The notes beneath the pieces were generated by a model. That model was given only the letters and a program-made list of their open reading frames with translations, searched no databases and was not told the origin of the DNA. Both the position numbers and the translations under genes were made by a program. Positions 1 through 7,347 of a stretch of DNA of 13,536 bases are shown one piece after another (position 1 is the stretch's first letter; each line of letters starts with the position of its first letter). The stretch is from Methanocorpusculum sp. (GTDB taxonomy: Archaea > Halobacteriota > Methanomicrobia > Methanomicrobiales > Methanocorpusculaceae). The DNA is taken from the NCBI GenBank assembly GCA_029987395.1, contig DALTVX010000027.1:1-13536 (forward strand). Direction: 5' to 3'.

Positions 1-157
1 CCGCTGCTTCATTGCTCGGGAGAGGACGTGTCGTTTCTGTTCCAGAGCTGTGACTCTCGCCACCCGTACTTGCGTACGGCTGTGTACCTGAGCGGTGGGA
101 GGACTTTCCTCAGCGGTCTCGAAATGACCACCGTCAGCCGTTTGCTCCCTCTCACGC
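1..157 (-). ncRNA. rnpB: RNase P RNA, 5' portion (runs off the window start)
   Basis: This is the RNA subunit of ribonuclease P, which trims the 5' leaders of precursor tRNAs. On the minus strand I see the hallmark core motif GAGGAAAGTCC (101-111), followed about 60 bases later by ACAGAAAC (33-40), the order and wording expected in archaeal RNase P RNAs. Complementary pieces between them (CCGTACG near 74 and CGTACGG near 65) form a local stem-loop. The 5' end is set near 157 because a CATAAAT box at 179-185 lies about 25 bases upstream; the exact base is uncertain. Only about the first half of the gene is in the window, so the 3' strands of P1, P2 and P4 cannot be checked. The gene is divergent from the fdhA-like gene. 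Confidence 0.86.
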
Positions 158-178
158 GGGTACATATTGGACAGCAAG

Positions 179-185
179 ATTTATG
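179..185 (-). promoter_or_regulatory. Candidate TATA box of rnpB
   Basis: The minus-strand sequence CATAAAT lies about 25 bases upstream of the expected RNase P RNA 5' end, the usual archaeal TATA spacing. The match is imperfect and the placement partly relies on where the RNA is thought to begin. Confidence 0.4.
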
Positions 186-387
186 AAAGAATAGGGTAAG
201 GTGGGAGGTGGGCCTGCCGGTGGACCAAAAAAATATAGCACGGTGAATCGGATATGCGGCCCCTTACCTCTGCTCCTTTGAAAATATTCTCAACAAATTT
301 TCCAAAGGTCAGGTGAAAAAAACGTCTCGTTTTCTCCTCACACATCAAGAATAATATCAGCCAACCGCACATAATAACATACACAAT

Positions 388-2412
388 ATGGATTTTCGTC
401 TGATCCGAACCATCTGTCCCTACTGCGGAACTGGGTGCAGCCTCTCCTTAGTGACAGCCGATGGTCGGGTCCAGGGGGTGCAGCCCTATCCCCGTTCACC
501 CGTAAATGCGGGAAAACTCTGTGCCCGCGGCCTCTCAGCCGCCGAATTCGTCAACTCCCCGGACAGGCTCATCCATCCGATGATCCGAAAAAACGGGATC
601 CTCGAAAAAGTATCCTGGGATGAAGCCCTTGCTTTCACAGCAGACCGCCTGAAAAACTATCTTCCTTCAGAAATCGGTGTCCTCTCGTCACCCCGCGTGT
701 CCAATGAAGACAACTATGTCATGATGAAGTTCGCCCGGGGCGTTTTGAAAACCAACAATATTGATCACTGCGAACGCTTGTCCCATTCATCGACCGTACA
801 GCCGCTCATCAGATCGTTCGGCTATCCGGCGATGACAAACAGCATCTCAGATATAGCCGGATCAGACTGTATCCTCGTTCTTGGTTCAAACGTGTTCCGC
901 CAGTTCCCCCTCATTGGGCGGGCGATCATTCAGGCACAGCAAAGCGGCGCTCGATACATCTGTGCTGACCCGCGCAAAACATTCACCGGCTCGACCGCCG
1001 ATTTGGCCATCCAGTTTTACCATGGATCGGATGTAGCCCTTTTGAACGGGATCATGCAGGTGATCTGTACAAACGGTTGGGAAGATCCCGGGTTCATTGC
1101 GGCAAGGACCGAAGGGTATGCAGCATTTTATGATCAGGTCATGCGTCCTGCATATGCCCTTGATCAGGTATCCAAATCAACGGGAGTTGGTCCCGATGCG
1201 ATCATCCAGGCCGCTGAATGGATATCTTCGGCAAAATCATGTTCCATCATTTATTCAACGGGCGTCACCAAGTTTGGCGCGGGTGACGATGTTATCCATG
1301 CGATAGCAAACCTCCAGCTTCTGACGGGAAACATCGGGAAAAAAGGAGCCGGGATTTCGTCCCTTCGAGGACAAAACAATATCCAGGGTGCCTGCGATAT
1401 GGGGGTCCTGCCCGAATACTTCACCGGATACCAGCGGGTCGATGATCCAGATGTTTCCGCAAAGTTCTCCCGGGAATGGAAGTTTGCAGACGGGATCGCC
1501 GAACCTAAACGGGGGCTGGACAGTACGGAGATGATGGAGCATCTGCAGAAGAATACCGGCGAGATCAAAGCCATGTATATTCTTGGCGAGAATCCGGTAC
1601 TTTCCGGTCCCGACCTGGAAAGATCCCGTGAGGCATTTTCCAATCTTGAGTTCGTCGTCGTTCAGGATATTTTTCAAAATGAAACCGCCGAGTTTGCCGA
1701 TGTTGTTTTTCCGGCGGTCTGTTTTGCAGAAAGAGACGGGACCCAGACGAATACGGAGCGCCGTGTCCAACGGCTGAAAAAAGCTCAGGACGGTCCGGGG
1801 GAGACAAAGCAGGACTGGAAGATCCTCACGCTTTTAGCCGAAAAGATGGGATATGCAGAGCAGTTCCCCTGGAAAACGTATGAAGAGATCTTTGCCGAGA
1901 TCGTGCGGATTACCCCGATCTATGCCGGGATGACCTATGAAGGAGTAGAGCGGCCGGAAGGTATGCAGTGGCCTGTCGGGCAAGGAGGGAGCGAACAGCT
2001 CTATGCCGAAAATTTTTCAACGGAAAGCGGGAAAGCCCGGTTCATTCCTGCAGATTGGACGCGTATCTGCGATGCGACAACGCCCGAGTTTCCCTTTTTG
2101 TTTTCGATGGGGCGGTGTATTTTCCACTGGGATACCGGGAAGATGACTAAAAGTAGGTCAGCGACAGCGAATTGGATCGAGATCCATCCAAAGGATGCGG
2201 CAGAACAGGGAATCATGGAGGGTGATCCTGTTGAGATCCTGACCAAAGATAGGGTCCTCCTTGGAATGGCACGGGTCACGCATGAGATCTTAGAAAAAAC
2301 AGTGTTTATGCCGTCACATTATGTTGATGCGGATAGCAGCGATCTGATCCAGAATGCGTCGCTGGATGCGGCCCCACATATGCAGCCTGTGCAGATCAGA
2401 AAAATTATTTGA
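388..2412 (+). CDS. fdhA: Formate dehydrogenase alpha-like molybdopterin oxidoreductase with Ser in place of the metal-ligand Cys/Sec
   Basis: The 674-residue product matches the length and layout of methanogen FdhA, which oxidises formate at a bis-pterin Mo/W site and passes electrons through a [4Fe-4S] cluster to FdhB and F420. Seen directly: an N-terminal cluster motif CPYCGTGC with Cys10, Cys13, Cys17 and Cys45 (CX2CX3CX27C), Lys43 in GKLC, and the active-site Arg327 in LRGQNNIQGACDMG (equivalent to Arg333 of E. coli FdhF). The C-terminal pterin-binding domain is complete. The residue that should be Cys or Sec is Ser132 (codon TCC, 781-783) in HCERLSHSSTV, while the neighbouring His133 is kept. 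No fdhB or transporter gene adjoins it, so it is an orphan here. There is no clear Shine-Dalgarno; the start is the first ATG before the cluster motif. Family assignment is firm; formate activity is doubtful. Confidence 0.9.
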   Translation: MDFRLIRTICPYCGTGCSLSLVTADGRVQGVQPYPRSPVNAGKLCARGLSAAEFVNSPDRLIHPMIRKNGILEKVSWDEALAFTADRLKNYLPSEIGVLSSPRVSNEDNYVMMKFARGVLKTNNIDHCERLSHSSTVQPLIRSFGYPAMTNSISDIAGSDCILVLGSNVFRQFPLIGRAIIQAQQSGARYICADPRKTFTGSTADLAIQFYHGSDVALLNGIMQVICTNGWEDPGFIAARTEGYAAFYDQVMRPAYALDQVSKSTGVGPDAIIQAAEWISSAKSCSIIYSTGVTKFGAGDDVIHAIANLQLLTGNIGKKGAGISSLRGQNNIQGACDMGVLPEYFTGYQRVDDPDVSAKFSREWKFADGIAEPKRGLDSTEMMEHLQKNTGEIKAMYILGENPVLSGPDLERSREAFSNLEFVVVQDIFQNETAEFADVVFPAVCFAERDGTQTNTERRVQRLKKAQDGPGETKQDWKILTLLAEKMGYAEQFPWKTYEEIFAEIVRITPIYAGMTYEGVERPEGMQWPVGQGGSEQLYAENFSTESGKARFIPADWTRICDATTPEFPFLFSMGRCIFHWDTGKMTKSRSATANWIEIHPKDAAEQGIMEGDPVEILTKDRVLLGMARVTHEILEKTVFMPSHYVDADSSDLIQNASLDAAPHMQPVQIRKII

Positions 2413-2578
2413 AACAGCCCAGCATGCACTGGGTGATCTTGATATCGTTTTGTATGCAGTGATCGCCGACATCCTTTACGGCTATCTGATATTTTTCAGC
2501 GATCATGTGTGCTTTGCTGCAGGTGATCGTTTTCTCGATTCCTTCATCCAAGAGTATGGCTTCTATATTCTGTGTCAT
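2405..2578 (-). CDS. Small conserved archaeal-type protein ending in an LGCFK motif
   Basis: This is a 57-residue basic-to-neutral protein with no membrane segment. It is predicted to be mostly helical and carries Cys21 in a TCSKAH motif and a C-terminal CMLGCFK. From memory it resembles a family of tiny proteins in methanogens and other anaerobes with the pattern AxxIAxxxxIxxxxVGxxxxxxxIKIxxCxLGCF, but I cannot name the family and the function is unknown. ATG at 2578 is chosen; a TTG at 2587 would add three residues. No Shine-Dalgarno precedes it, but TTTATA on the minus strand (2605-2610) lies about 29 bases upstream, as expected for a leaderless archaeal mRNA. Its stop overlaps the 3' end of the fdhA-like gene by 8 bases, tail to tail. 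The alternative is that it is a chance antisense ORF. Confidence 0.6.
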   Translation of the reverse strand: MTQNIEAILLDEGIEKTITCSKAHMIAEKYQIAVKDVGDHCIQNDIKITQCMLGCFK

Positions 2579-2604
2579 ATGATACAATAAAGGAGGTGAA
2601 TACC

Positions 2605-2610
2605 TATAAA
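2605..2610 (-). promoter_or_regulatory. Candidate TATA box for the small minus-strand gene
   Basis: TTTATA on the minus strand is centred about 29 bases before the ATG at 2578, which would give an almost leaderless transcript. A second AT-rich stretch, AATATTTATC at 2627-2636, could act instead and give a leader of about 25 bases. Confidence 0.4.
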
Positions 2611-2714
2611 TCCAGGGTATTTGAGGATAAATATTTCAAGACCCTGGATCGCGATCTCGGCAGTGCACAAAGCAAAGGATCACGTTCAGTTAAAAAAATG
2701 GTGGAGAGGCTCGA

Positions 2715-4628
2715 TCACTCAAGCTCAAAGGCTCCCGTATACAGCTGATAATATTTACCCTTTTCTTGGATAAGCATCTGATGACTGCCCCTCTCAATGA
2801 TTTTTCCTGATTCAAGGACCATGATCACATCGGCATTGTGCACGGTCGAAAGACGGTGAGCGATCACAAAGACCGTTCGTCCTTTCATGAGAGAATCCAT
2901 TCCCGCCTGAACGATGGCCTCTGTTCGGGTATCTATGCTTGATGTTGCCTCATCCAGGATCATCACCGGTGGATTTGCAACTGCCGCCCGGGCGATGGAT
3001 AAAAGCTGCCTTTGACCCTGTGAAAGACTTGCTCCATCTCCGGTAAGGACCGTGGCATACCCCTCGGGAAGCCGGGAGATAAAATCATGAGCGTTTGCAA
3101 GACGTGCCGCCGCTTGTACCTCCTCATCGGTCGCATCCAGCTTTCCATATCGAATATTTTCCAGGACCGTCCCGGTAAACAGATTCGTATCCTGCAAAAC
3201 GACCCCAAGTGATCTTCGAAGATCCGCCTTTCTCATCCTCTTGACATCGATCCCGTCATAGAAGATCTCGCCTTCCTGGACCTCATAAAACCGGTTTATC
3301 AGATTGGTGATCGTCGTCTTTCCGGCACCCGTTGCTCCAACAAACGCGATCTTTTGACCCGGGCGTGCATACACTGAGATGTCATGTAAAACCTCTTTCT
3401 CGGGGTTATAGCCAAAACTCACATCGCGGAGCTGAACATCCCCTTCGAGTTTAGTATACACCGGCGATCCGTTTTTGATCTCCTTCCATGCCCAAATGCC
3501 CGTATACGCTGGCGTCTCCACAAGAGAAGATCCTTGGATCTTTGCATTGACCAGGGTAACATCCCCGGTATTTTCCTCGACAGGCTCATCCATCAGCTCG
3601 AAAATACGCTCAGCACCTGCCAAAGCCATTACGACAGAGCTGAGCTGCTGGGAGACCTGACTGATCGGCATCATGAAACTTTTACTCAGCTGTAAAAATG
3701 CGGCGATCGCTCCAAGAGTGAGCCCACCGATCCCACTTATTGCCAAGGCACCTCCAACGATAGCGATCAAAACATACTGGATATTTCCGATGTTTGCTAC
3801 GATCGGCATGAATATATTTGCAAACTTGTTTGCCGCCGTTGCATCGGCACAGAGCTCATCGTTCATGACGTTGAACTCAGATTTTACCGTGTCCTCATGA
3901 CAGAAGACCTTGATCACCTTCTGTCCGCTGATCATCTCCTCGATATATCCGTTCACTTTACCAAGCGATTTTTGCTGACGAACGAAGTAGGATGCACTTT
4001 TCCCCCCGATGTTTTTCAGGACAAAAAACAGCACGCCCACCATGAACACAGCAAGAAGCGTCAACGGGATACTCGTATAGATCATCGCGAATGACACAAA
4101 AATGATGGTCATGGCTGATGAAAACACCTGAGGGACGCTTTGCGAAAGCATCTGATGCAGCGTTTCCGTATCGTTTGTGTAATGACTCATCGTATTACCG
4201 AACTGATGCGTGTCAAAGTATTTGATCGGTAACTTCTGCATATGAGCAAACATATCATCACGGATCCTCTTCATGACCCCTTGGGAAACGATGACCATGA
4301 GTCTGCTGTAAAGAAGCGTTGCAAGAACGCCGACAAGATAGATCAGACCCATGAAAAGGATCACCTGCAGTAGAGCAGTGAATACCGGAGACTCGACCCC
4401 AAGAAGTGGGGTGATGTAATCATCGATCAGCACTTTAAGGAAGAGTGAACCTATCACACCTGCTAGGGTACTTAGCAGGATAGAAATGGCGACAACGATG
4501 AGTGTGACCTTATACATACCCGGAAGATAGGAAAGAAGACGTTTGAGTGTCTTTTTTGCATTCTTGGGTTTGCGTCCTACGGCAGGTTGACCGGAACGTC
4601 TGCTTCCCGGACCCATTGGCGGAGCCAT
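2715..4628 (-). CDS. ABC exporter half-transporter with the intact catalytic site (heterodimer partner)
   Basis: This 637-residue protein has a basic, Pro/Gly-rich N-terminal tail, a six-helix type-1 exporter membrane domain (about residues 35-330), and a C-terminal ATPase domain (from about 385). ATPase motifs seen: Walker A GATGAGKTT, Q-loop VVLQDTN, signature LSQGQRQLL, Walker B VMILDEATSS with catalytic Glu560, and H-loop His591 in AHRLST. The variant signature LSQGQ with an intact Glu and His is what the consensus-site half of TM287/288-, LmrCD- or BmrCD-type heterodimeric exporters carries. It probably exports drugs or lipid-like compounds; the substrate cannot be read from sequence. 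The ATG shares one base with the upstream stop (TAATG), with a strong GGAGGTG 8 bases before it, indicating translational coupling to its partner. It is the last gene of the marR operon. Confidence 0.93.
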   Translation of the reverse strand: MAPPMGPGSRRSGQPAVGRKPKNAKKTLKRLLSYLPGMYKVTLIVVAISILLSTLAGVIGSLFLKVLIDDYITPLLGVESPVFTALLQVILFMGLIYLVGVLATLLYSRLMVIVSQGVMKRIRDDMFAHMQKLPIKYFDTHQFGNTMSHYTNDTETLHQMLSQSVPQVFSSAMTIIFVSFAMIYTSIPLTLLAVFMVGVLFFVLKNIGGKSASYFVRQQKSLGKVNGYIEEMISGQKVIKVFCHEDTVKSEFNVMNDELCADATAANKFANIFMPIVANIGNIQYVLIAIVGGALAISGIGGLTLGAIAAFLQLSKSFMMPISQVSQQLSSVVMALAGAERIFELMDEPVEENTGDVTLVNAKIQGSSLVETPAYTGIWAWKEIKNGSPVYTKLEGDVQLRDVSFGYNPEKEVLHDISVYARPGQKIAFVGATGAGKTTITNLINRFYEVQEGEIFYDGIDVKRMRKADLRRSLGVVLQDTNLFTGTVLENIRYGKLDATDEEVQAAARLANAHDFISRLPEGYATVLTGDGASLSQGQRQLLSIARAAVANPPVMILDEATSSIDTRTEAIVQAGMDSLMKGRTVFVIAHRLSTVHNADVIMVLESGKIIERGSHQMLIQEKGKYYQLYTGAFELE

Positions 4629-6364
4629 TACGTTGCACCTCCTTTTTTCTGTGTCAAATAGACCTCCTGATAGATCGCATTCGTCTGTAAAAGCTCAGCG
4701 TGAGTTCCAACAGCATTGATATGACCGTCATCCATCACAATGATCTTGTCAGCTTTCTCGATCGAGGAGTAACGCTGGGTGATGATGATCTTCGTGGTGT
4801 CGGGGATCTCATTTTCAAGCGCATCGCGTATCAGTGAATCTGTTTTCGTATCCACAGCGCTGGTGGAATCATCCAGAATGAGGATCTTTGGTTTCTTCAA
4901 CAAAGCACGGGCGATACATAATCTCTGCTTTTGACCGCCGGAAACATTTGAACCCCCTTGTTCGATCTTCGTATCATATTTATCTGGGAATTTTTGGATG
5001 AACTCATCGGCTGAGGCGAGTTTACTTACACGGATGATCTCTTCGTCAGAAGCATCAGAATTACCCCATCTAAGATTGTCCTTGATGGTCCCTGAGAAGA
5101 GAACATTCTTCTGAAGAACTACTGCGACCTGATCGCGAAGTGTGGTCAGATCATAATCTCGAACATCCACTCCGCCAACCAAAACAGAACCGCCGGAAAC
5201 ATCATAGAGCCGGGGGATAAGCTGGATAAGCGTCGTTTTGGAACTACCGGTTCCCCCAAGTATCCCTATCGTCTCACCTGATTTTATCTCCAGATTGATC
5301 TTCTCAAGAGCTATCCGGTCAGAAGTAGATGAGTAACTGAAGTCCACGTCCCGGAAACTGATATCACCGTTTTTAACAATGAACACCGGATCTTTTGGAT
5401 TGGTTAGATCGCTTTCTTCGTCAAGGATCTCGACGATCCTTTTTGCTGATGCACGAGACATCGTGATCATGACAAAGATCATGGAAAGCATCATCAGACT
5501 CATCAGGATCTGCATGGTATAGGCAAACAGACTGACCAGCTGACCAGTGGTCAAGTTCCCTGCAACGATGAACTGGGCACCAAACCAGGATATGAGCAGG
5601 ATAGCTAGATACATGGTGAACTGCATCAAAGGGCTGACAAACGCAAGCATTTTTTCTGCTTGTGAAAAGTATTTGTAGAGATCTGTGGAGACAGCTTTGA
5701 ATTTACCCACCTCATGTTCATCACGGACATACGATTTCACGACCCGAATGCCTCTGAGATTTTCCGAAACGACTTTGTTCAGCCGGTCAAATGTTTTGAA
5801 TACCTTCTCAAAGATCGGCTGGACGTTACGAATGATCAGGAACATCCCAATACCAAAGATCGGGATCATCACAAGGAAGATAAGTGAAAGATCAGAATTG
5901 ATCCCTGTTACCATGATGTATGCCAGGATCAGCATCATCGGACTGCGGATCCCCACGCGAATGATCATCTGATATGCATTCTGTACGCTCGTAACATCGG
6001 TGGTGAGCCGGGTAACGATACTGGAGGTCGAGAATTTGTCGATGTTTGCAAACGAAAAATTCTGAACATTATAGAAGATATCATGCCGAAGATTACGTGC
6101 AAACCCGGAAGAGGCAGAGGCAGAATACTTTCCGGCGAGAACACCAAATATCAGCGATATTATTGCGGATATGACCAGAGCAAGACCGAGACGGAGGATA
6201 ACACCCATGTTTCCTCCGGTGATCCCGTTATCTATGAGGGACGCAAGGATCAACGGGATGATCACCTCGACCACCACTTCAAGCCCAATAAACATAGGGG
6301 CGAGCAGACTGGGTTTCTTAAATTCGCGGATGGATCCCGCTAACCGTTTTACTATGTGGATCAT
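4628..6364 (-). CDS. ABC exporter half-transporter with a degenerate ATPase site (heterodimer partner)
   Basis: This 578-residue protein has a six-helix exporter membrane domain (about residues 15-310) followed by an ATPase domain. ATPase motifs seen: Walker A GGTGSSKTT (about 368-376), Q-loop VVLQKNV, canonical signature VSGGQKQRL, and Walker B LILDDSTSAVD. In the last, the catalytic Glu is Asp499, and the H-loop His is Gln530 (ITQRYSS). An Asp/Gln pair together with an intact LSGGQ-like signature is the known pattern of the degenerate-site half of heterodimeric exporters such as TM287. The product should therefore form one asymmetric exporter with the protein of the next gene. ATG at 6364 overlaps the marR stop by 4 bases (ATGA), preceded by a GGAGGAA ribosome site. 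Substrate unknown; MarR control suggests a drug or a small lipophilic compound. Confidence 0.93.
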   Translation of the reverse strand: MIHIVKRLAGSIREFKKPSLLAPMFIGLEVVVEVIIPLILASLIDNGITGGNMGVILRLGLALVISAIISLIFGVLAGKYSASASSGFARNLRHDIFYNVQNFSFANIDKFSTSSIVTRLTTDVTSVQNAYQMIIRVGIRSPMMLILAYIMVTGINSDLSLIFLVMIPIFGIGMFLIIRNVQPIFEKVFKTFDRLNKVVSENLRGIRVVKSYVRDEHEVGKFKAVSTDLYKYFSQAEKMLAFVSPLMQFTMYLAILLISWFGAQFIVAGNLTTGQLVSLFAYTMQILMSLMMLSMIFVMITMSRASAKRIVEILDEESDLTNPKDPVFIVKNGDISFRDVDFSYSSTSDRIALEKINLEIKSGETIGILGGTGSSKTTLIQLIPRLYDVSGGSVLVGGVDVRDYDLTTLRDQVAVVLQKNVLFSGTIKDNLRWGNSDASDEEIIRVSKLASADEFIQKFPDKYDTKIEQGGSNVSGGQKQRLCIARALLKKPKILILDDSTSAVDTKTDSLIRDALENEIPDTTKIIITQRYSSIEKADKIIVMDDGHINAVGTHAELLQTNAIYQEVYLTQKKGGAT

Positions 6365-6804
6365 ACCATTTCCTCCAGATTGGTTTTCATTTTTCCCATG
6401 ATCGAACGAAGGAACGCCTGTTCCTCTGCAGATACCCCTTTGATGAGATGATCTTCAAGTTCAATTGCGTTCTGCCGGGCTTGTCTGCTTAAGGCGATCG
6501 CCTTTTCAGTGAGCACGATCTTTTTCAGTCTGGCGTCATAGTCGACCGATTCTCTGGTGATAAGCCCGTTCTTTTCCATGAGCTGAAGGATCCCGGTCGC
6601 GGTGGAACGCCGGATAGAATATTTTGTCTCGATATCCTTTTGAAAGATCTCGCTCTTTTCGGCATGATGAACATACCCGATTATCTGAAACTGAGTTCCG
6701 GTGAGATTTTTCAGAGGTCCCCGCGCCGCAGAACTGTCCAGGTTTCGCTTGATATGATTTGAAAGGATCTTTATCAAGACCGCGATCGGAACTCTGTCAT
6801 CCAT
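6361..6804 (-). CDS. MarR-family transcriptional regulator
   Basis: This 147-residue protein has the MarR winged-helix layout. An N-terminal dimerisation helix (residues about 5-25) is followed by the helix-turn-helix, with LTGTQFQIIGYV, FQKDIETKYSIRRSTATGILQLMEKNGLI as recognition region (about residues 53-81), then the wing (RESVDYDARLKKIVLT) and C-terminal dimer helices. MarR proteins are usually repressors that release DNA on binding a small ligand. It is the first gene of a three-gene operon with the two exporter halves, overlapping the second by 4 bases, so it most likely regulates the exporter and itself. A TATATA box at 6831-6836 lies about 27-32 bases from the ATG, giving a very short leader, and a 6-bp inverted repeat sits between the two. 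The ligand is unknown. Confidence 0.92.
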   Translation of the reverse strand: MDDRVPIAVLIKILSNHIKRNLDSSAARGPLKNLTGTQFQIIGYVHHAEKSEIFQKDIETKYSIRRSTATGILQLMEKNGLITRESVDYDARLKKIVLTEKAIALSRQARQNAIELEDHLIKGVSAEEQAFLRSIMGKMKTNLEEMV

Positions 6805-6813
6805 ATGGTATTA

Positions 6814-6829
6814 TGTTAGGGAGCTAACA
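6814..6829. promoter_or_regulatory. Candidate MarR operator (inverted repeat TGTTAG-N4-CTAACA)
   Basis: A perfect 6-bp inverted repeat, TGTTAG (6814-6819) and CTAACA (6824-6829) with a GGAG spacer, lies between the marR TATA box and its start codon. It covers the expected transcription start, so bound protein would block initiation. The assignment to MarR is inferred from position and symmetry. Confidence 0.6.
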
Positions 6830-6838
6830 ATATATACT
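6829..6838 (-). promoter_or_regulatory. TATA box of the marR-ABC exporter operon
   Basis: The minus strand reads AGTATATATT, with TATATA centred about 30 bases before the marR ATG at 6804. Upstream GCAAA could be part of a BRE. Transcription would begin near 6808, giving an almost leaderless mRNA. An additional inverted repeat, ATATGA (6857-6862) and TCATAT (6871-6876), lies just upstream of the promoter. Confidence 0.6.
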
Positions 6839-6901
6839 TTGCTGGAACGAAATCGAATATGATTTTTTTCTCATATCAAGGAGGCCCCCTTCATTTTAAA
6901 A

Positions 6902-6918
6902 TAGGACTTACGCGGTGT
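6902..6918 (+). repeat. Left terminal inverted repeat
   Basis: TAGGACTTACGCGGTGT, perfectly complementary to 7348-7364. It is followed at once by a 4-bp stem with a 7-base loop (stem bases 6918-6921 and 6929-6932). Confidence 0.85.
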
Positions 6919-7085
6919 GAGAGTATCACTCAAAATTCTTTAACGTTGTATACGGACACAAGAGATAAAAAAACTAACCGCGAATCTCCGCGAATAAACA
7001 CGAATCGCATTTTTCTTGCGTCGTCGTGCTCTGCTCCGGCTTATCGCCTACGCAGAATCGCACGCCGTCTGGAAAAATGCTGAGG

Positions 7086-7109
7086 GAAAAACCCGCGTGC
7101 GGGTTTTTC
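7086..7109. terminator. Left-arm GC hairpin with A/T tails (terminator-like)
   Basis: GAAAAACCCGC (7086-7096) and GCGGGTTTTTC (7099-7109) are perfectly complementary with a two-base centre. A GC stem followed by T5 exists on both strands, so it could end transcription in either direction. It is part of the palindromic element. Confidence 0.5.
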
Positions 7110-7158
7110 TGTCCTTTTATTATTTCTCATACAACACAAAAAGAGGGCCAACTTGAAA

Positions 7159-7182
7159 GAAAAACCGGCACGCCGGTTTTTC
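7159..7182. terminator. Right-arm GC hairpin with A/T tails (terminator-like)
   Basis: GAAAAACCGGC (7159-7169) and GCCGGTTTTTC (7172-7182) form a perfect hairpin. Compared with the left-arm hairpin one base pair is swapped (C-G to G-C), so the stem is kept. It faces glnA and may end glnA transcripts coming from the right. Confidence 0.5.
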
Positions 7183-7347
7183 CTATAGCATTTTTCAAGA
7201 GAGGGTGCGATTCTGCGCAGGCGATTAGCCGGAGCAGAGCACCCGAACGTAAGAGAAATGCGATTCGTGTTTATTCGCGGAGATTCGCGGTTGGTTTTAT
7301 CTCATGTTTCCCACACAACCGTACACCCCCGAATTGGATTCGCACCA

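Noticed and set aside
227..239. AAAAAAATATAG as the fdhA TATA box
   Set aside because: It would give a leader of over 120 bases; the region is A/T-rich and no second element supports it.
181..384. Minus-strand 67-codon ORF upstream of rnpB
   Set aside because: It ends exactly at the rnpB promoter, has a low-complexity hydrophobic start followed by no recognisable domain, and no ribosome site. It is more likely spacer DNA.
1251..1807. Long minus-strand ORFs within the fdhA-like gene
   Set aside because: They are antisense shadows of a gene whose own frame has clear catalytic motifs over its full length.
2572..2748. Short plus-strand frame after the AGGAGGTGA site
   Set aside because: There is no usable start codon at the right distance, and its last third is the antisense of the exporter C-terminus. 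Recorded as a finding only because of the perfect ribosome-site match.
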